64,000 bases of DNA from Flaveria trinervia (lineage: Eukaryota; Streptophyta; Magnoliopsida; Asterales; Asteraceae): positions 4,088,987-4,152,986 of the forward strand of contig CM046453.1 in the NCBI GenBank assembly GCA_025506515.1, written 5' to 3'. This document shows, piece by piece, positions 34,364-45,934 of this stretch. Position 1 is the stretch's first letter, and each line of letters starts with the position of its first letter. The notes beneath the pieces are model-generated. The model saw nothing but the letters and a program-made list of their open reading frames with translations, did no database searches and had not been told where the DNA came from. Both the position numbers and the translations under genes were made by a program.

Positions 34364-37070
34364 TGTCACACCCTCAAAATCCACTTGCGGAGTTTTACCG
34401 CGAGGCGTGTGAACAAACCAGGATCACAGTCAATAGTTACTCAGAACGACTCTATATGCCATAACATAACAAATTCAACCAAAATACCAACGTTAATTAA
34501 TGCGGAAGCGTTTTTGAAAACAACCAAGTCTATAAAGTATAACTTATGGCAAAACAAGTGCCAAACCAAAAGTAAACCATAATTGTTAAAATGACACATT
34601 GTCTTGAAGCATAATGTCTTAAATGAAGTGAACCGTGCAGTGCTCCTATGGCAAGCAAGTTAAGGACCTGAGAAAAGCATACTAAAATGTCAACACATAG
34701 GTTGGTGAGTTCAAGAGTTGAGTTCAATAAACATGTAAACAGTTGCGATAAATATAAGCAGTGTATGGTAATAGATAGCTAGTCTATTATCAACAATATT
34801 AATACATAGTGATTTTGCAATTGAAGCTGACTGTGATAGTTGTTGCCTCCTGTCACGACTTACCATGTCGTGACAATGATCAATAGGACAAATTGCACCC
34901 GGTTGACCTCGAGTCACACAGGTGGGGCTCGTCAGACCCAGTAGTACTACCCAAGTTTCCCCGCTATTAAATAACAATTCAAAAGTGTGAGGACTTTTCT
35001 CATGGTAAACAGCACTATATTAATATTTTACACAACTTAAATAATAAAAGCGTTCGTATAAATACCAGTATGCTATCTCCCCCAAAAGAGATTAAGTAAA
35101 GAGTGGGGCATGAACTCACCTGATGTATGCAAAGGTACTTAGGGTTTATTTTGAGAAACGAGAGGATAGCCAACCTTCACAGGTTACCTAGATCATGTGA
35201 GTACATAAGTACGTGTAAATAAAAGACATGTGAAACCCTAATCATACCAAAATCAAAGACTCAAGCTTCCAGACAAATAGACACGTTTGACCTAGTTGAC
35301 CCGTTTGACCCGTTGGTGACATTATGAGTTATAATTCAAATAAAGCCAATGAACACATACAACATACATGATAAGCATTCAAACAGTATCATACATATGC
35401 TATATCAACCGGTGTATCACCTAGATCATCATACAATCAAGTACTATACAAGTCATGCGAATCTAGCACATTAACATAACCATTAGCTACAAAACAACTA
35501 ACATGTCATACAAGGTTCAACCATTCATCACATGCCATGTGAAGCCACTCACGACTTCACATCCTAACCCTGCCAATCCACTAAGTAGGGGCCTCAGATC
35601 CGCACGCGTGTATAATGATCACAACCAAATTCTTTAAGCATATACATTGCATTCACAACATCACAACAATCAATTACCAGACCCAAGCATGATGTCCTAC
35701 TACTACACAACACCCAAACCATACATGATACCAATTCCAATTATCACCCATGATCATCCAAACATGCCATACAACTAATTTAACACGTTCTATTACACTA
35801 GGATCCATCCTTGAACATATAGCAAGTTCCTATCATCTCAAACATGATCACAACATCATACTTCAACATTTACACAAATAAAGTTTCCCTTTTGGGAAAG
35901 AACATCCAAAATCTATCAAACATCCAAAGCATACATGAATTCATCAATAATATACCAATTCAAGCTCATACTAACATCTAAGCATGATCAACAACACTAA
36001 ACACCTCAATCCAACAATCTTCATAAACAAAAGTTTCTACTTTTGGCAAGCTATGATCAACATCATCAAATTAAAGATTTCTAGCATTCATATACCAATC
36101 TAGCATCTAATTATCATCATGAACACACCCATAACATCATAGCATCCATAATTCAACATTACATGCAAATAAAGTTACTATTCTTAGTAACCTATGAACA
36201 ATGCATCAAATCCCAACTTTCTTGCATAATCAACGTATTCTAACATTCATACAACCAATTATCATCAACCATTCATCAAACAATCATCATCATCCATAAT
36301 CATCATTTACGAATTAGGTTTTGCTCAAAACCATTTCATGATCAATCCACTAAAAACATGTAATTCACCCATGATCGACGTTAACTAACATGTATTCAAC
36401 CTAACTAACATTAACATCATCAAACAACAACCAATTCGACCTAATGAGGGTCAATTCCGCAAATTAGGTTCGGCCATAATGAACACTTCACAAAAACTCG
36501 CAAAAACTAACCTTTAAACTTGTAATTGCTTGAAATGGATGATTCAAGCGTTGTATAACTTGTAATCGAATCAATTGATGTTTCCATTGCTTGTTCTTGG
36601 CTGATTTCGCAATGGGAGAGGTGTGGATGGAGATCGGCCGTGGGTGGGGAATTAGGGTTTGGGTTTGTTTTATTAATTTTAATTTACATATTTACCCTTT
36701 AAACCCTTGTGTTTTGGTATTTTATAAAAACTAAGCTTTAAACTCTTTGTAAAGTGTTTTTAACTTCATAATATAAAGATATAAACTTATAAAATCATTA
36801 TATATCTTATCTTTATAAAAACACAAGACATACGAATAAATAGACACGTTTCCGCGTTACGCGATAAATTCTTTAATTACCGTTTATAAATGTGTAAACA
36901 CATAAACATAACCCAATACTCACATAATCACTTAGATTCACATCAAATTAACATTATTCATTATTATTAGGTCACCAACGTTCAACGACAACTAGTGTGC
37001 TCACGACACGTGTTTACAAGACTTAACGGAACTAACGGAGTTTGGTAACGGAAATTTACCGGATGTCACA
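34364..37070 (-). repeat. LTR 1 (3' LTR of copy 1)
   Basis: Minus-strand TGTGACATCCGGTAAATTT to GATTTTGAGGGTGTGACA, 2707 bp. It differs from LTR 2 and LTR 3 mostly by one-base indels. No tRNA-like module was seen in this family. Confidence 0.95.
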
Positions 37071-37245
37071 TTATCCCCATGTTGAAAGAATTTTCGTCCC
37101 GAAAATTGCGTTACATGGTGAGAGTGTTCCATCACTGGTTTCCATCACTGGTCTACTGCATTGGCACACAGAAATCGAAATCGTGTGAGTTTTGGATGAG
37201 TTGTCACATCATCCCCATGTTGAAAGAAATTTCGTCCCGAAATTT
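37071..37245 (-). promoter_or_regulatory. duplicated palindrome plus polypurine tract, copy 1
   Basis: Two versions, 138 bp apart, of a palindrome followed on the minus strand by CTTTCAACATGGGGAT and TGTGACA. 37089-37107 is AATTTTCG-TCC-CGAAAATT and 37227-37245 is AAATTTCG-TCC-CGAAATTT. Both arms differ between the two versions yet remain complementary. The LTR edge follows the inner version. The pol frame ends at 37209, overlapping the outer one. Confidence 0.7.
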
Positions 37246-40200
37246 AAATCAATACCTTCGTCTGCTGGCATCGTTCCTTCGAATAGTTGAGGGTACTTAA
37301 GCTTCATTTGATCTTCCCGTTCCCATGTGAATTCCGGTCCACGTCGCGAATTCCAACGGATTTTAACAATAGGTATCTTGCTTTGCTTAAGTGTTTTCAC
37401 CTCACGGTCCATCACCTCCACTGGTTCTCAATAAAACGCAATTGTTCATCCACTTGAATTCTTCTAGTGGTACGACCGTCGTTTCATCAGTTATGCACTT
37501 CTTCAAGTTTGACACGTGAAATACATCATGAATTCCACTTAGCGAATCAGGTAGGGCTAATCGATAGGCTACTGGACCTACTCTTTCCACATCTCAAATG
37601 GTCCAACGTACCTCGGATTTAGTTTCCCTCGTTTACCAAACCGAACTACGCCTTTCCATGGTGAGACTTTCAACAAAACCTTTGTCACCAACCTGAAACT
37701 CTAAAGGTTTCCGTCTCTTGTCAGCATAACTCTTTTGCCTGTCTCGCGCTGCAGCCATACGGTTCGTATCTGTATAATTTTCTCAGTCGTCTCATGAATT
37801 AACTCGGGACCTGTTATTTGACTATCACCAATTTCTGCCCAGCAAACCGGTGATCGACATTTTCTCCCGTACAACGCCTCGAAAGGTGCTGCTTGTATAC
37901 TAGTGTGATAACTGTTGTTATAAAAAACTCCACCAATGGCAGGTGAATTTCCCAGTTATTCCCAAAGTCAATCACACAAGCACGTAGCATATCCTCCAAC
38001 GTCTGTATAGTACGCTCACTCTGACCATCCGTCTGTGGATGATATGCAGTACTCATATCCAACGTGTACCCAAGGATTTCTGCAATGATTGCCAGAAATG
38101 TGACGTGAAACGAGCGTCACGGTCAGAGATAATTGAGATCGGTACCCCGTGTCTCGAAACGATCTCCTTGAGGTACAGGCGAGTTAACTTCTCCATCTTG
38201 TCGGTTTCCTTTATTGCAGGAAATGAGCAGACTTTGTCAATCGATCCACAATAACCCATATCGTGTCACAACCAGTACTAGTCCGGGGTAGTTAGTAATA
38301 AAGTCCATGGAGATTTGTTCCCATTTCCACATTGGAATCTCGGGTTGTTGTAATAGTCCGGATGGTTTTTGATATTCCACTTTCACCTTCGAGCAGGTCA
38401 AACACTTGCTCACGTACGTAGCTACATCCGCTTTCATGTTAGGCCACCAATAGTGAGCCTTTAGGTCATGGTACATCTTGTCGGATCCAGGATGTATAGA
38501 ATACTTAGATTTGTGTGCCTCGCTCATAACTAAATCTCTCAGATTTCCATGAACAGGCACCCAAAGTCTATCCATGAAATACGAATTCCATCCTCTTTCA
38601 TCACTAGCTGCTTATCCATTCCCCTTAAAAATTAGGCACCAATGTTTTCCACTTTTAAAGCCTCTATTTGTGCCTCCTTAACTTGTTCGGGCAGTTGGGT
38701 ACTGATAGTAAGCTGTAAAGCTCGCACCCGTCGGGGTTTAGCTGTTTCCTTCCTGCTTAAAGCATCGGCAACTACGTTCGCCTTCCCCGTGATACTTAAT
38801 TGCGCAATCATAATCATTTAGTAGTTCCACCCAACGTCGCTGCCTCATATTCAACTCTTTTTGCTCAAAGATATGTTGAAGACTCTTGTGATCGGTGTAG
38901 ATTGTGCACTTGGTACCGTACAAATAATGTCTCCAGATCTTTAAGGCAAAAACCTACTGCGCCCAATTCTAAGTCATGGGTAGTATAGTTCTTCTCGTGA
39001 ACCTTTAGTTGTCTCGAGGCGTAAGCTATCACCTTGTCTCGTTGCATCAAGACACAACCCAATCCTTGAATGGATGCATCGCAATACACACACAAGTCAT
39101 CTGTTCCCTCTGGTAATGCTAATATCGGGGCAGTACAGAGTTTTTGTTTAATAATTGGAAAGCTGATTCTTGACTCTCAGCCCATTTGTATGTCGTTCCT
39201 TTGTGAGTCAAGGCTGTGAGAGGTTGTGCGATCTTAGAAAATCCTTCTATGAATCGGCGGTAATATCCTGCTAATCCTAGAAATTGTCTTATCTCACTTG
39301 GTGTTTTGGGTGTAGTCCAATTCTTTATCGCCTCAATTTTGGCAGGATCAACGTGTATTCCTTTCTCATTAACAATATGACCTAGGAATTGTACTTCTCT
39401 TATCCAAAAGTCACACTTTGAGAATTTAGCATACAGCTGCTCATTTTTCAACAGTTCCAAGATCATTCGTAAGTGCTCTTCATGCTCCTCCTTGGTCCTA
39501 GAGTATATCAGTATATCATCGATGAACACAATGACAAACTGATCAAGATAAGGTTTGCACACGCGGTTCATGAGGTCCATGAACACAGCAGGTGCATTAG
39601 TCAACCCAAAAGGCATGACCAAGAACTCATAATGACCATAACGAGTACGAAATGCAGTCTTGGGAATTCTTCCTCTCGAACTCTGAGTTGATGATAACCA
39701 GATCTCAAGTCAATCTTCGAGTAATAGCTTGATCCTTGAAGCTGATCGAACAAGTCGTCGATACGAGGTAAAGGGTATCGGTTCTTGACTGTTACTTTGT
39801 TTAACTCTCGATAATCGATGCACATCCGAAGGTACCATCCTTCTTCTTAACAAAGAGTACAGGAGCTCCCCAAGGTGATGTACTAGGTCGAATAAAACCC
39901 TTATCCAAAAGCTCCTGAAGTTGTGACGACAACTCCTGTAGTTCGTTTGGTGCTAATCGATAAGGTGCTCTAGCAATCGGAGCTGCGCCAGGAGTCAACT
40001 CAATCTGGAATTCCACTTGGCGGTGCGGTGGTAATCCAGGAAGATCTTCTGGGAACACCTCCGGAAAGTCGCGTACTACGGGAATATCCTCCATTCTCTT
40101 TTCTTCCTTTTGCTTATCGGTTACAAGTGCTAGGATAGCCACGCGGCCCTTTCGTAACAACTTTTGAGCTTTCATATACGAGATGATGCCTATCACAGCA

Positions 40201-40498
40201 CCACTCCTATCACCTTTGACAGTAAGATTTGATCACCAACCGGGATCCGTATAATCTTCTCGTGACATATGACTTCCGCTTGCTTGCTAGAGAGCCAATC
40301 CATGCCTATCACAACATCAAAACTTCCCAGCGTAACAGGCATGAGATCTATAGCGAAAATATGACCAGCAAGTTCTATCCTACAGTCTTTAAGGATATGC
40401 GTTACATGGATTTGTTTACCGTCGGCTAATTCCACAGTGTACTTAGATTCTAAAGCAGAAGGTATATCACTTAAAAGACTACAGAATTTTAAGGACAC
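37209..40498 (-). pseudogene. gypsy pol of copy 1 (PR, RT, RNase H, integrase, chromodomain-like)
   Basis: Read leftwards: protease DTGA at about 40499-40525, PEVFPEDLPGLPP at about 40050, RT FIDD at 39515-39526, RNase H YCDAS at about 39080, VVADALSRK at about 38780, integrase HPGSDKMYHDL at about 38480, SDRDARFTSHFW at about 38110, HPQTDGQSERTIQTLED at about 38010, and the chromodomain-like WNSRRGPEFTWERED at about 37330. The same domain set as the plus-strand element, but a separate family. At least ten small indels split it into short frames. Most are absent at the matching place in copy 2. Confidence 0.9.
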
Positions 40499-41935
40499 AA
40501 AACTCCTATCGGCTCCAGTATCAAATAGTACCGTAGCAAAACAACCATTAACAGGAATCTACCAGTAACAGTTGTGGGATCATTTAGAGCCTCACCTGAG
40601 CCAATGACGAAGGCTCTCCCTTTGGCTCCATCTCTATTGCCGCCATTTCCAGTGCCATTTCCACCATTGTTGTTATTATTGCCATTGTTGTTGTGTTCCC
40701 ATGATTGTTGGTGTTGTTTTGTTGTTGCCATTTCCGTTCCTTCTCAGTTGTGGGCAGTTTCGTTTGTAATGCCCTTCTTTCCCACACAAAACAAACAACC
40801 CTTAGGGGTTTCTTGAGATTGTTGTGGCCTCTTCATTAGTTCACCACGGCAATCCTTCGCGGCGTGTCCAATCTTTCCACAACGTTGACACTTGAAGTAT
40901 CACACACCGTCCACATGGTGGTAGTTACACACCGTGGGCATTTGGGATGTCTGCCGCCGTAACCGCTGGGTCCTTGGTTATTTGGGGCAGTTTGGTTGAA
41001 ATTGCGGTTATTATCGAACCGCCGCTGTTGCTGTTGAGCTGGTTGTTGTTGCTGTTGGGATTGTTGTTGACCGCCAGACGATGATGATGATGATTTGTTG
41101 TTGCTGTTGCTGGGAGCATCCCACTTCCTTTTGTTGTCGGGCACGCTCACCACAGCCCCGTTTGGGTAACGCCCTTGCTCTACCGCCTGGTCAGTAAGTT
41201 TGTGAGCAATCTGGATGGCCTGCTGGATCGTAGTTGGGTTAGAAGCCGTACCATACTTTGGATTTCAGGCACCAATCCTCGTATGTAGTGCTCGATTCTC
41301 TTGTGTGTCTCATTAACCATTCCTGGACACAATGTGCCAGCTCATGAGTACGGGTTGTATAAGCCTCAATTTCCGAACCCTTCATCTTGAGCTGCCAGAA
41401 TTCCATCTCCAACTTTTGCACCTCATTTCGAGGACAGTACTCCTCGATCATCATATCCTTGAACTCATTCCAGGGGAGTCCATTTGCCATCGCTTGTCCA
41501 AGCATCTGGACTTGCGCGTTCCACCATGACAGGGCAGCACCCTCCAATGTCCCGGTGGCATACTTTACTTGATCCGCCGGTGGACAGTTACATTTGGAGA
41601 AAACGGACTCAGTCTTCTCAAACCAGCGTACAAGCCCTACAGCACCCTCTGTACCGCTGTAGTGTGTGGTTTGCAGTCCATGAAGGACTTGTATGTACAC
41701 ACTGGTGGTCCTGTTTTAACACAACACACGTTAATCAACATCCCCTATAGTTATAAAGGATATCAGATTTGTTTTTTTTTTCTATTGTGTTCCTGCTGGC
41801 TGACCCGCATGGGCAGCAGCCACTGCCGCCTGAACATGCTCATTAATTAGAGCAGCCAATTCCGCAGGAGTCATGTTAATAGCACCACCACCCTGTTCTC
41901 CGGCCACGTCCACGTCCACGTCCACGAGCGTCCAT
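40499..41935 (-). pseudogene. gag of copy 1, intron-like gap with lost donor
   Basis: ATG at 41935 after a strong minus-strand context, then an Arg/Gly repeat start. The gag core (WFEKTESVF, SWWNAQ, FKDMMIEEYCPR) is at 41250-41650, followed by Gln/Asn-rich tracts at 40950-41110 and CCHC knuckle remains at about 40740-40900. The intron-like segment found in copy 2 is here 41711-41792, but its 5' end reads GAACAC, not GTAAAC, so this copy lacks a usable donor as written. Several further indels. Confidence 0.8.
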
Positions 41936-42204
41936 TCTTTTCACTTTATATTCACAATCAATAATGAGTAACATCATACACATTTAACTCATTGAAGCGT
42001 AGTAAACAGTAAATGAAAGAAATAACATATCATCACAACCACAACATTCATAACAAAAATAATAACCAAAGTAAATAAATTGCAATAAGTCACAACGTAT
42101 TTAGCAATGTCAAAATTGAAGTTTTGTCGTTCGTGTGGGGAAACAACCCTTCCCACATAGGTTTCAAAAAGAAAACACTACGTAGTCTAAGTCATATAAA
42201 GAAA

Positions 42205-42904
42205 TCAATCGACAATGTCAGACCCATCACTATCATCCTCCATCTCCTCCGGTTCCTCTTCCTCGGGTCCCTCCTCGGGATCCTCCTCATCCTCAGAGTC
42301 TGCGGCAGGAGCAGGAGCTATAGCAATCTGGAGTGCTGCTAGTTGAGCTTCTAATATGGCAATCCTATTATCGGCTATGGCGTCCCGCTGTTCACGAGCA
42401 GTCACGCGTCCTTGGAGTGCCATAACACCATCTTGCATATGGTGACAACCGTTCAGCGTCTTCCCGTGTTCTTCCTTGAGTTCGTCCAATTGATGTCTCA
42501 GGTTGTACACCTCTTGCTGTAGTGTACAGACATCACTCGTGAGTCGTCTTACGCGATGCTGTTCAGTATCCAATGCAGCCATCAGTGCAGCAATCAGTTG
42601 CTCGTTAGACTGCGTCGTTCGTGGAGTGAAGCATGGGTTGATTGGCATTGTTCCTAGTCCTTGGCTTTAGGACAGGTACGCGTTCCCTAAACATGATATG
42701 GTCAACAAACCTAGGATAAGAACGCCAGTCACGCGGAGGGTCACGCTTCATCAACGCGAATGGTTGATCCCAGTCAATCTCCTCTCGGGGATAAGCCAGT
42801 CTGGGCCAATCGAATCCATCATCAGGTACAGGTGCGGGAGGTGGGGATTCAGATCGTGTAGGTGATTCGGGTCGTTTACCCGGAGCTCTTGAAGACGATG
42901 CCAT
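42205..42904 (-). pseudogene. extra ORF upstream of gag, copy 1 (frame-broken)
   Basis: Same protein as the intact ORF at 50895-51596. It starts at the ATG at 42904. Two single-G losses at about 42630-42640 shift the frame, so the N-terminal half is in the frame ending at 42605 and the coiled-coil and acidic half in the frame ending at 42205. Outside these losses the two copies agree closely. Confidence 0.75.
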
Positions 42905-43023
42905 GCTGCAGACAATGTGATGCGTATGCCAATGAGTGTACAGTCGATGGAACAAGAAAAGGTAACTAACTAACTGTGCGGTTATAGTCTAGTGTGTATG
43001 CAACCTAGTTCCCTATAACCAAT

Positions 43024-43036
43024 GGCTCTGATACCA
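43024..43036 (-). promoter_or_regulatory. primer binding site, copy 1
   Basis: Minus-strand TGGTATCAGAGCC (initiator-Met tRNA), three bases inside LTR 2, which acts as the 5' LTR of copy 1. Confidence 0.93.
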
Positions 43037-43039
43037 ATC

Positions 43040-45759
43040 TGTCACACCCTCAAAATCCACTTGCGGAGTTTTACCGCGAGGCGTGTGAACAAACCAGGAT
43101 CACAGTCAATAGTTACTCAGAACGACTCTATATGCCATAACATAACAAAATCAACCAAAATACCAACGTTATTAATGCGGAAGCGTTTTTGAAAACAACC
43201 CAAGTCTATAAAGTATAACTTATGGCAAAACAAGTGCCAAACCAAAAGTAAACCATAATTGTTAAAATGACACATTGTCTTGAAGCATAATGTCTTAAAT
43301 GAAGTGAACCGTGCAGTGCTCCTATGGCAAGCAAGTTAAGGACCTGAGAAAAGCATACTAAAATGTCAACACATAGGTTGGTGAGTTCAAGAGTTGAGTT
43401 CAATAAACATGTAAACAGTTGCGATAAATATAAGCAGTGTATGGTAATAGATAGCTAGTCTATTATCAACAAATATAATACATAGTGATTTTGCATTGAA
43501 GCTGACTGTGATAGTTGTTGCCTCCTGTCACGACTTACCATGTCGTGACAATGATCAATAGGACAAATTGCACCCGGTTGACCTCGAGTCACACAGGTGG
43601 GGCTCGTCAGACCCAGTAGTACTACCCAAGTTTCCCCGCTATTAAATATTAACAATTCAAAAGTGTGAGGACTTTTCTCATGGTAAACAGCACTATATTA
43701 ATATTTTACACAACTTAAATAATAAAAGCGTTCGTATAAATACCAGTATGCTATCTCCCCCAAAAGAGATTAAGTAAAGAGTGGGGCATGAACTCACCTG
43801 ATGTATGCAAAGGTACTTAGGGTTTATTTTGAGAAACGAGAGGATAGCCAACCTTCACAGGTTACCTAGATCATGTGAGTACATAAGTACGTGTAAATAA
43901 AAGACATGTGAAACCTAATCATACCAAAATCAAAGACTCAAGCTTCCAGACAAATAGACACGTTTGACCTAGTTGACCCGTTTGACCCTTGGTGACATAT
44001 GAGTTATAATTCAAATAAAGCCAATGAGCACATACAACATACATGATAAGCATTCAAACAGTATCATACATATGCTATATCAACCCGGTGTATCACCTAG
44101 ATCATCATACAATCAACTACTATACAAGTCATGCGAATCTAGCACATTAACATAACCATTAGCTACAAAACATAAACATGTCATACAAGGTTCAACCATT
44201 CATCACATGCCATGTGAAGCCACTCACGACTTCACATCCTAAACCCTGCCAATCCCACTAAGTAGGGGCCTCAGATCCGCACGCGTGTATAATGATCACA
44301 ACCAAATTCTTTAAGCATATACATTGCATTCACAACATCACAACAATCAATTACCAGACCAAGCATGATGTCCTACTACTACACAATACCCAAACCATAC
44401 ATGATTACCAATTCCAATTATCACCCATGATCATCCAAACATGCCACACAACTAATTTAACAACGTTCTATTACACTAGGATCCATCCTTGAACATATTA
44501 GCAAGTTCCTATCGTCTCAAACATGATCACAACATCATACTTCAACATTTACACAAAATAAGTTTCCCTTTTGGGAAAGAACATCCCAAAATCTATCAAA
44601 CATCCAAAGCATACATGAATTCATCAATAATATACCAATTCAACTCATACTAACATCTAAGCATGATCAACAACACTAAACACCTCAATCCAACATCTTC
44701 ATAAACAAAAGTTTCTACTTTTGGCAAGCTATGATCAACATCATCAAATTAAAGATTTCTAGCATTCATAATACCAATCTAGCATCTAATTATCATCATG
44801 AACACACCATAACATCATAGCATCCATAATCAACATTTCATGCAAATAAAGTTACTATTCTTAGTAACCTATGAACAATGCATCCAAATCCCAACTCTCT
44901 TGCATAATCAACGTATTCTAACATTCATACAACCCAATTATCATCAACCATTCATCAAACAACCATCATTCATCCATAATCATACAATTTACGAATTAGG
45001 GTTTGCTCAAAACCAATTTCATGATCAATCCACTAAAAACATGTAATTCACCCAGATCGACGTTAACTAACATGTATTCAACCTAACTAACATATAAACA
45101 TCATCAAACAACAACCATTCGACCTAATGAGGGTCAATTCCGCAAATTAGGTTCGGCCATAATGAACACTTCACAAAAACTCGCAAAAACTAACCTTTAA
45201 ACTTGTAATTGCTTGAATTGATGATTCCTAAGCGTTTATAACTTGTAATCGAATCAATTGATGTTTCCTTGCTTGTTCTTGGCTGATTTCGCAAAGGGAG
45301 AGGTGTGGGATGGGAGATCGCGGCCGATGGGTGGGGAATTAGGGTTTGGGTTTGTTTTATTAAATTTAATTTACATATTTACCCTTTAAACCCTTGTGTT
45401 TTGGTATTTTATAAAAACTAAGCTTTAAACTCTTTGTAAAGTGTTTTTAACTTCATAATATAAAGATATAAACTTATAAAATCATTATATATCTTATCTT
45501 TATAAAAACACAAGACATACGAATAAATAGACACGTTTCCGCGTTACGCGATAAATTCTTTAATTAACCGTTTATAAATGTGTAAACACATAAACATAAC
45601 CCAATACTCACATAATCACTTAGATTAACATCAAATTAACATTATTCATTATTATTAGGTCACCAACGTTCAACGACAACTAGTGTGTGCTCACGACACG
45701 TGTTACAAGACTTAACGGAACTAACGGAGTTTGGTAACGGAAATTTACCGGATGTCACA
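43040..45759 (-). repeat. LTR 2, shared by both copies
   Basis: 2720 bp. It is the 5' LTR of copy 1 (primer site to its left) and the 3' LTR of copy 2 (polypurine tract to its right). Sharing one LTR between two interiors is the mark of LTR-LTR recombination. Confidence 0.95.
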
Positions 45760-45934
45760 TTATCCCCATGTTGAAAGAATTTTCGTCCCGAAAATTGCGT
45801 TACATGGTGAGAGTGTTCCATCACTGGTTTCCATCACTGGTCTACTGCATTGGCACACAGAAATCGAAATCGTGTGAGTTTTGGATGAGTTGTCACATCA
45901 TCCCCATGTTGAAAGAAATTTCGTCCCGAAATTT
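45760..45934 (-). promoter_or_regulatory. duplicated palindrome plus polypurine tract, copy 2
   Basis: Same arrangement as at 37071-37245: AATTTTCG-TCC-CGAAAATT at 45778-45796 and AAATTTCG-TCC-CGAAATTT at 45916-45934. Each leads on the minus strand into ACATGGGGAT and TGTGACA. Confidence 0.7.
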
